NCBI RefSeq assembly: GCF_003149105.1
Contig: NZ_QGDS01000024.1
Span: 1 to 42,957 of the forward strand
Origin: Faecalicatena contorta
GTDB taxonomy: Bacteria; Bacillota; Clostridia; Lachnospirales; Lachnospiraceae
Direction of reading: 5' to 3'
Length of the DNA: 42,957 bases
Part shown: positions 25,517 to 33,265 of the stretch, one piece after another
Layout of the letters: each line of letters begins with the position of its first letter
How positions within the stretch are numbered: the stretch's first letter is position 1
Made by a program: the position numbers and the translations under genes
The notes under the pieces: model-generated
Databases searched by the model: none
Told to the model about the DNA's origin: nothing
What the model saw: only the letters and a program-made list of their open reading frames with translations

Positions 25517-26758
25517 ATGAAGACATTTGAGCAGCTTTACAAGGAAGTTTTGAATCATAAGATATCTTTGAATGATCCTCTGCCTCCGGAGTATCATCCC
25601 TATCATTTAGATTGCCTGCTGAATCCGCATAATTATGCACCTGTTGTCTTTAATGAATCCTGTGAAAAATGTGAATATGAGCGTGCTTGTCAAAACAGTT
25701 GTATTTTTGATGCAATTGATGAAGGGGAAGATGGAAAGTTACGGATTAATCCTGATTTGTGTACGGGATGTGAGGCGTGTATAGATGCCTGCCGGTCAGA
25801 AAAGATTACGGCAGGAAAAGATGCTCTTGCGGCAATGAAGGCCGTAAGAGAGGCTGATGGGCCTGTATATATGCTGGTTGCCCCCGCATTTCTCGGACAG
25901 TTTAAAAAGGATGTTACACCGGGGAAACTGCGTACTGCATTTCAGGCCCTGGGCTTTACCGGGATGGTAGAAGTTGCATTGATGGCTGACGTTCTGACCT
26001 TAAAAGAAGCCTTGGAGTTTGATAAACATGTTTTGGAAGTTGGAGATTATCAGCTTACCAGCTGCTGCTGTCCGATTTGGATTGCCATGATACGCAAGAT
26101 ATATCATGAACTGATGCCGCATGTTCCGGGAGCAGTGTCACCTATGATTGCCTGCGGCCGCATGGTAAAGCTGCTGCACCCAGATGCGGTTACAGTATTT
26201 GCAGGCCCCTGTCTGGCAAAGAAAAGTGAGGCAAGGGAGCCGGATATTGCAGGTGCGGTGGATTATGTGCTTACATTTCAGGAAGTGCAGGATATCTTTG
26301 AGGCTGCCGATATCCACCCCGAGGAGATGGCGGACAATGAAAAGGAACACTCCTCCCGTGCAGGACGGATTTATGCGCGTACCGGAGGAGTAAGTGAAGC
26401 TGTGCGGGAAACTACGTTGCAATTGCGGCCGGATAGAAAAATAAAAGTTCAGGCAGAACAGGCAGACGGAATTCCTGCTTGCCGTGAGATGATAAAGCGT
26501 ATACAAAATAAGGAGACAGAGGCTAACTTTTTTGAAGGAATGGGGTGCCCCGGTGGATGTGTAGGTGGTCCTAAAGCAATTCTGGACCGTGAAGAAGGAC
26601 GCAGATATGTCAATGAATACGGAGATAGTGCGTTATTTGCCACACCTCTTGAAAATCCTTATGTGATGAAACTCCTGGAGGAATCTGGGTTTGACAGAAT
26701 AGAGGATTTAATTGAAAAAAGTGACTGGCTGGTCAGGGACTTTTCGGCAGATGTTTAA
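25517..26758 (+). CDS. [FeFe]-hydrogenase-like iron-sulfur protein, short divergent type
   Basis: The 413-residue protein has an N-terminal two-cluster ferredoxin domain (C49, C52, C58, C62 and CTGCEACIDAC at 82-92) and the [FeFe]-hydrogenase large-subunit domain. H-cluster motifs are all present but altered: L1 is SCCCPIW (182-188; usually TSCCPGW), L2 is GPCLAKKSEA (230-239; usually MPCxxKxxE), L3 is EGMGCPGGCVGGP (340-352). The four cluster cysteines and the neighbouring proton-transfer cysteine remain, so an H-cluster could form. No HydE/F/G maturases or electron-transfer subunits are near. It may be a hydrogen-evolving enzyme, a sensory homologue, or a redox protein of a poorly known subgroup. 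Single gene with CGGAGG. Confidence 0.85.
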   Translation: MKTFEQLYKEVLNHKISLNDPLPPEYHPYHLDCLLNPHNYAPVVFNESCEKCEYERACQNSCIFDAIDEGEDGKLRINPDLCTGCEACIDACRSEKITAGKDALAAMKAVREADGPVYMLVAPAFLGQFKKDVTPGKLRTAFQALGFTGMVEVALMADVLTLKEALEFDKHVLEVGDYQLTSCCCPIWIAMIRKIYHELMPHVPGAVSPMIACGRMVKLLHPDAVTVFAGPCLAKKSEAREPDIAGAVDYVLTFQEVQDIFEAADIHPEEMADNEKEHSSRAGRIYARTGGVSEAVRETTLQLRPDRKIKVQAEQADGIPACREMIKRIQNKETEANFFEGMGCPGGCVGGPKAILDREEGRRYVNEYGDSALFATPLENPYVMKLLEESGFDRIEDLIEKSDWLVRDFSADV

Positions 26759-26788
26759 TGCAGGTGTAAGGCATTTGAATAATAAGTA

Positions 26789-26817
26789 TTGACAGAGGGT
26801 TTCTCATCTACTATGCT
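26789..26817 (+). promoter_or_regulatory. Probable promoter of the DUF3788 gene
   Basis: TTGACA (26789-26794), 17 bases, TATGCT (26812-26817) fit a sigma-A promoter, about 80 bases before the chosen start. Confidence 0.6.
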
Positions 26818-26897
26818 TGGCATAGAAGCTTGTGGTAAACGGAAAAAGGAATGGTTCAGGATGGACTTTATGCGCCGAAAAAGGGGGGACTCTTTCA

Positions 26898-27356
26898 ATG
26901 AAATGGATTGACACCTACACAAAAGAAAATAAGCCGGAATTTAAAGAAATCAGCAATTATGTGGAAAGCCAGGTATGGGATGAACTGTGTAAGTTCATTG
27001 AAGATACATATATGGTTTTCCCCAGCATTGAATACAGCATGTGTTCGGGTGCGCCCGGATGGAATGTGAAGTATAAAAAGGGCAGCAGGGCATTGTGTAC
27101 CTTGTATCCAAATAAGGGGTATTTTACATGCCTGGTGTCAATTGGTAGGAAAGAGGCCCCGGAGGCAGAGTTTATACTGAGTTCATTTAGTGATTATCTG
27201 CAGGAGCTGTACAAAAACACCTCTGTATTCAACGGCTCCAGATGGCTGATGATAGATGTGACTACTCCCCAAATATGCGGTGAAGTGAAAGAACTGCTTT
27301 CTATCAGGATTCATCCTCCAAAAAGAAAACAGGAGCAGGCGTCTGTGAAGGAATGA
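26898..27356 (+). CDS. DUF3788 family protein
   Basis: The 152-residue protein matches the DUF3788 type (VWDELCKFIEDTYMVFPSIEYS, GAPGWNVKYKKGSRALCTLYP, GYFTCLVSIGRKE, SRWLMIDVTT), small cytoplasmic proteins common in Firmicutes and without known function. I chose ATG 26898, which follows AGGGGGG; the longer frame begins at GTG 26832 with residues unlike the family. It ends 58 bases before the DedA gene on the same strand; co-transcription is possible. Confidence 0.75.
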   Translation: MKWIDTYTKENKPEFKEISNYVESQVWDELCKFIEDTYMVFPSIEYSMCSGAPGWNVKYKKGSRALCTLYPNKGYFTCLVSIGRKEAPEAEFILSSFSDYLQELYKNTSVFNGSRWLMIDVTTPQICGEVKELLSIRIHPPKRKQEQASVKE

Positions 27357-27414
27357 TTTTCTAAACTCCTCATATACTTATGTAACAGATATATCATGAA
27401 ATAAGGATGAGTAT

Positions 27415-28023
27415 ATGCAGGAATTTATAATTCGGATCATGGACCAGTTTGGCTATCTGGGAGTCTGTTTTCTGATTGCGGTAGAAAATATTTTACCTCC
27501 GATTCCTTCGGAGGTAATTTTGACTTTCGGAGGTTTTATGACAACTTATACGCGGCTGACAGTGCCGGGGGTTATAATATTTTCAACCCTTGGATCCACC
27601 ATCGGGGCATTGGTATTGTACTGGATAGGAACTGCCCTAAATCCGGAGAGGCTGGATAAGCTGACAAAGGGTAAAGCCTTTCGGATGCTGGGATTTGAAA
27701 AGGCGGATATGGAGAAGACAATCGGGTGGTTTGATAAGCATGGAAAGAAGGCGATTCTGTTTGGACGGTGTATTCCGATTATCCGCAGTCTTGTGTCTGT
27801 CCCCGCGGGAATGGCGGAAATCAATATGCCTGTATTTCTGACTTATACAATTATCGGGAGTACAGTATGGAATATATTGCTTGTGTCCCTGGGAGCAATA
27901 CTGGGGGCATCATGGGAAGTCGTACTGGTATACATAGCAAGGTATTCGGCCTTTATCAAAGCAGCACTCTTCATAGGGGTTTTATTCCTGGTGATTCGCC
28001 TCGTGAAGAAGAAAATCAGCTGA
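27415..28023 (+). CDS. DedA-family membrane protein (VTT/SNARE-associated domain)
   Basis: The 202-residue membrane protein has the DedA signatures: VENILPPIPSEVILTFGG near the N-terminus (family E-x-x-x-P-x-P-x-E), GSTIGALVLYWIG, and GRCIPIIRSLVSVPAGMAEI (the conserved F/G-R-x-x-P-x-x-R-x-x-x-x-x-x-A-G motif). DedA proteins are flippase-like transporters linked to undecaprenyl-phosphate or phosphatidylethanolamine recycling and membrane stress. An AAGGATGAG site precedes the ATG. The exact lipid substrate is not determinable. Confidence 0.9.
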   Translation: MQEFIIRIMDQFGYLGVCFLIAVENILPPIPSEVILTFGGFMTTYTRLTVPGVIIFSTLGSTIGALVLYWIGTALNPERLDKLTKGKAFRMLGFEKADMEKTIGWFDKHGKKAILFGRCIPIIRSLVSVPAGMAEINMPVFLTYTIIGSTVWNILLVSLGAILGASWEVVLVYIARYSAFIKAALFIGVLFLVIRLVKKKIS

Positions 28024-28092
28024 CGCTTCGGCTGCATTGCCAAAATTTCTTTTCAACGTATATAATTGGTGTTATAATAACATGAATGCAGG

Positions 28093-28119
28093 CTTATTGA
28101 ACTACGAATGTTCAATAAG
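28093..28119. repeat. 27-base palindromic repeat, copy 1
   Basis: CTTATTGAAC-TACGAAT-GTTCAATAAG is a perfect 10-bp inverted repeat with a 7-base centre. The same arms recur at 32427-32453 with centre TACTAAC. It stands between the DedA and DUF5685 genes. TTGAAC inside it could act as a -35 (TATAGT lies 18 bases on, at 28121-28126), so it may be an operator; an RNA hairpin or small mobile repeat is also possible. Confidence 0.6.
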
Positions 28120-28137
28120 ATATAGTGAAAAGGAGAA

Positions 28138-28182
28138 ATGTATCCCGGATACAGAAGAAATTTATGTTTGGCTATGTTATGA
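28138..28182 (+). other. Possible 14-codon leader reading frame overlapping the DUF5685 start
   Basis: AAAGGAG (28129-28135) is followed after only two bases by ATG 28138, which opens [14 protein letters not shown] and stops at 28182 inside the DUF5685 gene in another frame. The DUF5685 start itself has only a weak site, so translation may be coupled through this frame. The short spacing makes it uncertain. Confidence 0.25.
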
Positions 28183-29021
28183 TTTGTGAACCTGAGCTTA
28201 AAGTGAAGGATTTGAGAAAATATAAGGCATATTACTGCGGACTATGCAGGACCTTAAAAGAGCGCCACAAAAGTCTGGGGCAGATGACACTGACGTATGA
28301 TATGACGTTTGCCGTTATTCTGCTGACTTCTCTGTATGAAAGTGAAACAAGGACTTCTTCCCATCGCTGCAAGGTGCACCCAGTGAAGAAACAAAATATG
28401 CTGCAGAATGAAATTACAGAGTATGCGGCAGATATGAATGTCCTTCTTGCCTATTATCATATGAAGGATGACTGGGAGGATGAAAAAAAGATAAGTGGTC
28501 TTGCCGGGAGGTATGCCCTGAAAGGGAAAGCAGAGAAAATTATTCGTTCTTATCCCCGGCAGAGTAATGTGATCCAGAAGGAATTGAGAGAACTTGCTGC
28601 CTGTGAGAAGGCCGGAAGTACGGATATAGACCAGACCGCAGGTTGTTTTGGGAGACTGATGGCGGAGCTGTTTGTATACCGGGAAGATATGTGGGAAGAG
28701 CGTCTCAGGAAGATGGCGTTCTTTTTGGGGAAGTTTATTTACATTATGGATGCATATGAAGATTTGGAAAAGGATTTAAAGTCGGGCAGCTATAACGCTT
28801 TGAAGGAGTTAAGCGGAAATAAGGATTATGAGGAGCGCTGCGGAGATATGCTCTGTATGATGATTGCAGAATGCAGTGCTCAGTTTGAGGGGCTTCCTTG
28901 TCTTTTAGATGTGGACATTCTCAGAAATATATTATATGATGGAGTATGGACCCGATATCGGAAGATACAGGAACAAAAGAAGAAAGACGAGGAAGAAAAT
29001 CATGACGAAAAACCCATATGA
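28164..29021 (+). CDS. DUF5685 family protein, isoprenoid-synthase-like Asp-rich motifs
   Basis: The 285-residue, mostly helical cytoplasmic protein begins [20 protein letters not shown], followed by YYCGLC (23-28) and [10 protein letters not shown]. It belongs to DUF5685, of unknown function. Two Asp-rich motifs stand out: DDWED (102-106, in [13 protein letters not shown]) and DAYEDLEKD (196-204, in [20 protein letters not shown]). The pair recalls the DDxxD/DxxED metal-diphosphate motifs of squalene/phytoene-synthase-like folds; this is inference. ATG 28164 is chosen because family members start there; GTG 28125 in frame is the alternative. The last 20 bases overlap the J-domain gene, and a membrane-protein gene follows, so the three form one coupled operon. 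Confidence 0.78.
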   Translation: MFGYVMICEPELKVKDLRKYKAYYCGLCRTLKERHKSLGQMTLTYDMTFAVILLTSLYESETRTSSHRCKVHPVKKQNMLQNEITEYAADMNVLLAYYHMKDDWEDEKKISGLAGRYALKGKAEKIIRSYPRQSNVIQKELRELAACEKAGSTDIDQTAGCFGRLMAELFVYREDMWEERLRKMAFFLGKFIYIMDAYEDLEKDLKSGSYNALKELSGNKDYEERCGDMLCMMIAECSAQFEGLPCLLDVDILRNILYDGVWTRYRKIQEQKKKDEEENHDEKPI

Positions 29022-29667
29022 TGTATTAGGGGTATCTTCGAATGCATCGGACGACGAGATAAAAAAGGCGTACAGAGACCAGACAAGAAAATATCACCCG
29101 GATGCGAATGTAAACAATCCACTGGCTGATCTGGCAGAAGAGAAGTTTAAAGAGATTCAGGAAGCTTATGATATAATTATGAAAGAAAGGGAGCAGGGCG
29201 GTTATACCGGGTACGGTTCAGGCGGTTACAGCTACAGCGGCTATGGTTCTGGAAGTTCTCAGCAGAGCAGCAGCTCCTATAGCGGAGATCAGGACGTGGA
29301 GATACAGGCTGCGTATAACTTTATCAATTCCAGGCGTTATCAGGATGCGCTTAATTTGCTGAACCGGATGCCAAACCGTTCATCCCAATGGTATTATTTA
29401 AGCGCCGCTGCAAATGCAGGCATGGGTAATAATGTACTTGCCAGGGAGCATGCAGGCCAGGCGGTAAACATGGAACCCAATAATCCACAATACCGTCAGC
29501 TTCTGAGCCAGCTTGATTGGAACAGCCGGAGATACCAGAACAGCCCATATGGCGGAGGGTACGGCGCGGGGAACTCTTCCTGCGGTACGGGAAACCTGTG
29601 CTGTGATTTATGGTGTGCGGATACGTTATGTGAATGTATGGGAGGAGACCTTTGTTCATGCATGTAA
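29002..29667 (+). CDS. J-domain (DnaJ-like) protein with Cys-rich tail
   Basis: The 221-residue protein has an N-terminal J domain (about 4-62) with the HPD motif at 32-34, so it should stimulate an Hsp70 (DnaK). Next come a Gly/Ser/Tyr-rich linker (about 67-95), a tetratricopeptide-like helical region (about 98-172, [32 protein letters not shown]), a second Gly/Tyr-rich stretch, and a tail of 28 residues containing eight cysteines (CC, C, CEC, CSC). It lacks the zinc-finger and peptide-binding domains of DnaJ proper, so it is a specialised co-chaperone. ATG 29002 lies inside the DUF5685 gene with GAGGAAG upstream. The tail may bind metal or form disulfides. Confidence 0.85.
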   Translation: MTKNPYDVLGVSSNASDDEIKKAYRDQTRKYHPDANVNNPLADLAEEKFKEIQEAYDIIMKEREQGGYTGYGSGGYSYSGYGSGSSQQSSSSYSGDQDVEIQAAYNFINSRRYQDALNLLNRMPNRSSQWYYLSAAANAGMGNNVLAREHAGQAVNMEPNNPQYRQLLSQLDWNSRRYQNSPYGGGYGAGNSSCGTGNLCCDLWCADTLCECMGGDLCSCM

Positions 29668-30191
29668 AAGCAAAGAAAGTGGCTTTCGGGGGTTTACTTC
29701 TTGCACTGACCATCGTATGTATGGCGCTGGGCAGTGTGATAGAGACAAATACGTTATTTCTGCTGGCAGCAGCATCCTACTTTGTAGGAATCATTATCTG
29801 TGAGATGGGAATAAGGATGGGGCTGGCATTTTACCTTGCGGCAGTGCTGCTGGGATTTCTGCTGGCGCCGAATAAATTGTATGTGATTTCCTTTGCAGCC
29901 ATGGGCTTTTATATTCTTGCCATAGAGTTTGCCTGGAATCTGCTTGGCAGGACTCAGGAGAAAATCAACAGGAGGGTCTTGTTTTGGGGCGTGAAATATC
30001 TGATATTTAATCTGTTATATCTCCCCATGCTCCTTTTTTTCCAGCAGCTTCTATTCGGCAGAAGCCTGCCTCTTTTATGGCTGGTTGGTGCGATTGCTGC
30101 GGGACAGGTGGGGCTGTGGATTTATGATAAGGCATATGAGTATGTGCAGCAGCATATCTGGGGAAAATTCAGAGGAAGATTTTTAGCATAA
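29658..30191 (+). CDS. Multi-spanning membrane protein of unknown function
   Basis: The 177-residue, very hydrophobic protein has about five to six membrane helices ([20 protein letters not shown] at the start, then [68 protein letters not shown]). The first segment resembles small S-component-like membrane proteins but no family motif is certain. ATG 29658 overlaps the J-domain stop by 10 bases and uses GGGAGGAG; it ends at a double hairpin. It is the third gene of the DUF5685/J-domain operon and may be the membrane partner of the J-domain protein; that is inference from linkage only. Confidence 0.7.
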   Translation: MHVKAKKVAFGGLLLALTIVCMALGSVIETNTLFLLAAASYFVGIIICEMGIRMGLAFYLAAVLLGFLLAPNKLYVISFAAMGFYILAIEFAWNLLGRTQEKINRRVLFWGVKYLIFNLLYLPMLLFFQQLLFGRSLPLLWLVGAIAAGQVGLWIYDKAYEYVQQHIWGKFRGRFLA

Positions 30192-30242
30192 GCAGTGGAC
30201 ATTAGGGTTCTGCGGTCTGTGCACTTTTATACAAAACCCAAC

Positions 30243-30290
30243 ACATCAGGGAATATGCGTCTTCACGGGCGGTTATTCCCTGATGTTTCT
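30243..30290 (+). terminator. Terminator hairpin after the membrane-protein gene
   Basis: ACATCAGGGAATA (30243-30255) pairs with TATTCCCTGATGT (30274-30286), an 13-bp perfect stem, followed by TTCTT. It is 51 bases past the stop. Confidence 0.65.
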
Positions 30291-30323
30291 TATGTAATAG
30301 GAAAGTGCTTTTCCTATTACATA
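30291..30323. terminator. Second hairpin, immediately adjacent
   Basis: TATGTAATAGGAAA (30291-30304) pairs perfectly with TTTCCTATTACATA (30310-30323), loop GTGCT. It abuts the previous hairpin. No T-run follows on the plus strand, but the minus strand would read GGGTTTTTATG before it, so its role is unclear. Confidence 0.5.
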
Positions 30324-30474
30324 AAAACCCTCCGGGGGATGTGCACTGCGGCGTAAGCGGTAGATGTCGCTATGTGACCAACCCAGGCGCAAGAGTTTGC
30401 TTTGAAAACTCTTTGTTCTTCAGAGTAACCGTATTAGAAAATCAGTATTAGGATAAACAAACAGGAGACAAGAG

Positions 30475-31680
30475 ATGAAGATTTTGAGCGTATCTGCGCA
30501 GAAGCCTGACAGCACAGGAAGCGGTATTTATTTGACTGAACTGGTAAGAGGATTTGATAAGCTTGGAAGCATGCAGGCTGTATCAGCAGGTGTATATAAA
30601 GAGGATTTGATAGGATTACCGAAATGCGTTCAGTTTTATCCGGTTTATTACGGCACAGATGAGCTGACCTTTGCGATTCCCGGTATGTCAGATGAGATGC
30701 CATATGAAAGTACCGTTTATAGAGAAATGACAGAATATATGGTTGAAAAGTTTCGGACCACAGCCATGAGACAGATAAGCAAAGCTGTGAAAGAATTTGA
30801 ACCGGATGTTATTTTATGCCACCACCTTTATCTATTGACAGCCTGGATCAGGGAGGCTTTTCCAAACCACAAAGTAGCGGGTATCTGTCATGGAACTGAT
30901 TTAAGGCAAATGTTGAAAACGGATCTTAGGCGGGACTATATAAAAAGACAAATACAGAAGCTGGATATCGTATTTGCCCTTCAAGAGGAATTGAAAGAGA
31001 AAATAAAGAGGGTTTATGGCTGCTGCTCCAAAAATATCCACGTGGTTGGAGTTGGATATAATGATCAGATATTTTATATGGCAGAAGGGAAGGAAGAGCA
31101 GAAAAAAGAAGGAAGGACAGAGCTTATTTTTGCAGGAAAGCTGGCGGAAAAAAAGGGCGTCATGAGTTTGATCAGAAGCCTTGAACATTTAGACTATAGG
31201 GAATCAGGGCTGGTGCTTAAGCTGGCAGGGGGATATGGGAATCAGAGGGAATACGAAGAAATCTGCCGTCTCGCAGCGCTGTGCAAATATCCGGTACACA
31301 TACTGGGGAAACTGCCCCAGGAGGAGTTAGCAGCAGAGTTTAGGAGGAGTGATGTTTTTGTACTGCCATCTTTTTATGAAGGATTGCCCCTTGTTTTGGT
31401 AGAGGCGCTGGCATGCGGTCTGAAAGTCGTGTCGACAGATCTGCCGGGAATCCGGCCATGGCTGAACCATCATGTTCCGGGAAATGGCATTTCATTTGTG
31501 GAGCCGCCCAGAATGGAAAATGCAGATGATGTACCTGCAGAGGAACTTTCTGGATTTGAACAACGTCTGGCAGCATCTGTTATGAAAGCAGTGAATCAGG
31601 ATACAGCCGAAGTCCGGCTGAATCATCTCTCGTGGGAATCGGTAAGCCAATGTATTTGGGAAAAACTCTGCGATTTATAG
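30475..31680 (+). CDS. Glycosyltransferase family 4 (GT-B fold)
   Basis: The 401-residue protein starts MKILSVSAQKPDSTGSGIYLTELVRGF, as in GT4 retaining glycosyltransferases, with a GT-B two-domain layout. The donor-binding domain has LIFAGKLAEKKGVMSLIRSLE, HILGKLPQEELAAEFRRSDVFVLPS and the E-x7-E element in FYEGLPLVLVEALACGLKVV. There is no signal peptide. GGAGA precedes the ATG. It stands alone, followed by a PHP gene 98 bases on; there is no capsule or teichoic acid cluster around it, so donor and acceptor cannot be named. Confidence 0.88.
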   Translation: MKILSVSAQKPDSTGSGIYLTELVRGFDKLGSMQAVSAGVYKEDLIGLPKCVQFYPVYYGTDELTFAIPGMSDEMPYESTVYREMTEYMVEKFRTTAMRQISKAVKEFEPDVILCHHLYLLTAWIREAFPNHKVAGICHGTDLRQMLKTDLRRDYIKRQIQKLDIVFALQEELKEKIKRVYGCCSKNIHVVGVGYNDQIFYMAEGKEEQKKEGRTELIFAGKLAEKKGVMSLIRSLEHLDYRESGLVLKLAGGYGNQREYEEICRLAALCKYPVHILGKLPQEELAAEFRRSDVFVLPSFYEGLPLVLVEALACGLKVVSTDLPGIRPWLNHHVPGNGISFVEPPRMENADDVPAEELSGFEQRLAASVMKAVNQDTAEVRLNHLSWESVSQCIWEKLCDL

Positions 31681-31778
31681 ATGACGGCTATAAGTACGGC
31701 ATGTTTATTAAAAAAATCAATTAGCAATGAAAGTTGAATGATGATACGATTTATGCATAAACGGTAGGAGGAGTTCAA

Positions 31779-32423
31779 ATGTTTATAGATCTTCACATGC
31801 ATGAGATGACGTATTCAAAAGACAGTTTTCTTGCTCTTGAAGAGATTGTAAATATAGCAAAAGCCAGAGGGCTGCAGGGTATCTGTATTACAGATCATGA
31901 CAGTATGGGGCTTAAGGAATATGCTGCACAGTATTCAGAAAAAAGTGGTTTCCCGATTTTTGTTGGAATAGAGTATTTTTCACTCCAGGGAGATATAGTA
32001 GCCTTTGGAATTGAGGAATATCCGAAAGAGCGGATTGATGCTCAGGAATTCATTTCCTATGTAAAGAAACAGGGCGGTATTTGTTTCAGTGCCCATCCAT
32101 TCAGAAATAATAATCGTGGACTGGGGGAGAAACTCAGTGAGATGAGAGGTCTTGACGGAGTGGAAGTATTAAACGGCAGTACTGATATGGAGGCAAATCA
32201 AAAAGCAGCTGATTATGCAAATCGGTTTGGACTTGTGACGGTAGGAGCAAGCGATTGTCATGTTCCTGAAAAAGTAGGCGTTTATGCAACTTATTTTCCG
32301 GAAGAAGTAAAGACATTAGAAGAATTTATTACAGTATTTAAAAAAGGAGGCTGCATGCCGGCCTATTACGAACACGGAAAATATTATGTATGGAATATGC
32401 GTGAGCATGCTGCAGCGATGTAA
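31779..32423 (+). CDS. PHP-domain metal-dependent phosphoesterase
   Basis: The 214-residue protein has the PHP motifs: DLHMHEMTYSKDS (H6, H8), ITDHDSMG, GIEY, FSAHPFRNNNRGL and GASDCHVPEKVG. PHP proteins are multi-metal phosphatases or nucleotide phosphoesterases acting on small phosphorylated substrates. The histidine and aspartate ligands all appear present, so it should be active. An AGGAGGAG site precedes the ATG. The palindromic repeat follows 3 bases after the stop. The substrate is unknown. Confidence 0.88.
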   Translation: MFIDLHMHEMTYSKDSFLALEEIVNIAKARGLQGICITDHDSMGLKEYAAQYSEKSGFPIFVGIEYFSLQGDIVAFGIEEYPKERIDAQEFISYVKKQGGICFSAHPFRNNNRGLGEKLSEMRGLDGVEVLNGSTDMEANQKAADYANRFGLVTVGASDCHVPEKVGVYATYFPEEVKTLEEFITVFKKGGCMPAYYEHGKYYVWNMREHAAAM

Positions 32424-32426
32424 TAT

Positions 32427-32485
32427 CTTATTGAACTACTAACGTTCAATAAGCATATCATATTGAACATTAGCAATTTAATAAG
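32427..32485. repeat. 27-base palindromic repeat, copy 2, with degenerate third copy
   Basis: CTTATTGAAC-TACTAAC-GTTCAATAAG (32427-32453) has arms identical to those at 28093-28119. A degenerate copy follows at 32461-32485 (TATTGAAC-ATTAGCA-ATTTAATAAG). In that copy TTGAAC (32463-32468), 17 bases, TATGAA (32486-32491) could be a promoter for the desulfidase operon, with the palindrome as its operator. Confidence 0.55.
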
Positions 32486-32686
32486 TATGAATAATTGTTA
32501 TATGATGAAAAGGTGAAAACTAGAAAGCTGGTTTTGGCCTTTTTTAAGTTATTATGGGTATTACCTCCTACTATATTTCGATAGATACAATCTATAAATG
32601 CAATGCAGTTATTGAAAAATACGATTGGAGTTTCTATTACCCTGAATGTTATAATGTGCAGGAGATTGACAGGAAAGGAAGAATTT

Positions 32687-33265
32687 ATGAAGACTCTTTT
32701 AGTTGTATCGCACTGCATTCTAAATACAGCATCTAAGGTTGCGCAGGATGAAAGTTTGCTTGCGGAGGAATACAGATTAAGGTATAAGCTGCTGCATCTT
32801 GCCATTGAACAGGAGATTCAGCTTCTTCAGCTTCCCTGTCCGGAATTTATTCTGTATGGCTCCAGGAGATGGGGGCATGTAAAAGAGCAGTTTGCGCATC
32901 CGCATTTTAGAAAAGAATGCGGGAAAATGCTGGAACCGCTTCTGCTGCAGTTAGAGGAATATCAGACATATCCCGAAGAATTTAAAGTTTTTGGGATTGT
33001 TTCGGTTGAAGGAAGTCCAAGCTGTGGCTACAGGCTGACATGTACAGGAAACTGGGGCGGAGAAATTGGTACAGATACGGATAGAATTGCAGATATCCAG
33101 AAAAACCTGAGGATGAAAGAGGAACCGGGAGTGTTTATGCAGATATTGCAGAAAGAACTCAAGGCAAGAGACATGAATATCCCTGTCATGAGCATGGAGG
33201 AAGCAATAGAAAGGCTTTCCCCAAATGAGTTATCACGTGAAGAGAGAGAGGAGAAACATCAATGA
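32687..33265 (+). CDS. TudS-related putative desulfidase (CD3072 family)
   Basis: The 192-residue protein resembles the DUF523/TudS group, [4Fe-4S] enzymes that remove sulfur from thiouracil-like bases. Three cysteines sit where TudS has its three cluster ligands: C10 in SHCILN, C51 in LPCPEF and C113 in GSPSCGYR. The family in Clostridia known as CD3072 is found with a CD3073-type ECF substrate component, as here. ATG 32687 follows AGGAAAGG; the longer frame starts at 32603. Its stop overlaps the S component by 4 bases (ATGA). The inferred job is to desulfurise, or otherwise process, the molecule taken up by the ECF transporter. The substrate is not established. Confidence 0.82.
   Translation: MKTLLVVSHCILNTASKVAQDESLLAEEYRLRYKLLHLAIEQEIQLLQLPCPEFILYGSRRWGHVKEQFAHPHFRKECGKMLEPLLLQLEEYQTYPEEFKVFGIVSVEGSPSCGYRLTCTGNWGGEIGTDTDRIADIQKNLRMKEEPGVFMQILQKELKARDMNIPVMSMEEAIERLSPNELSREEREEKHQ

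Larger units (their letters stand above)
30192..30474 (+). other. Structured intergenic region after the J-domain operon
   Basis: These 283 bases hold two consecutive hairpins (30243-30286 and 30291-30323), then a GC-richer stretch (30325-30400, CTCCGGGGG, GCGGCGTAAGCGG) without a reading frame, and a third small hairpin AGAGTT/AACTCT near 30390-30412 followed by TTTG before the glycosyltransferase. The middle stretch differs in composition from its surroundings and could be a leader RNA or remnant; no known RNA class is recognised. Confidence 0.35.

Noticed and set aside
28093..28119. Palindrome as a LexA/SOS box
   Set aside because: GAAC and GTTC halves are 7 bases apart instead of the 4 of the Gram-positive SOS box, and no SOS gene follows.
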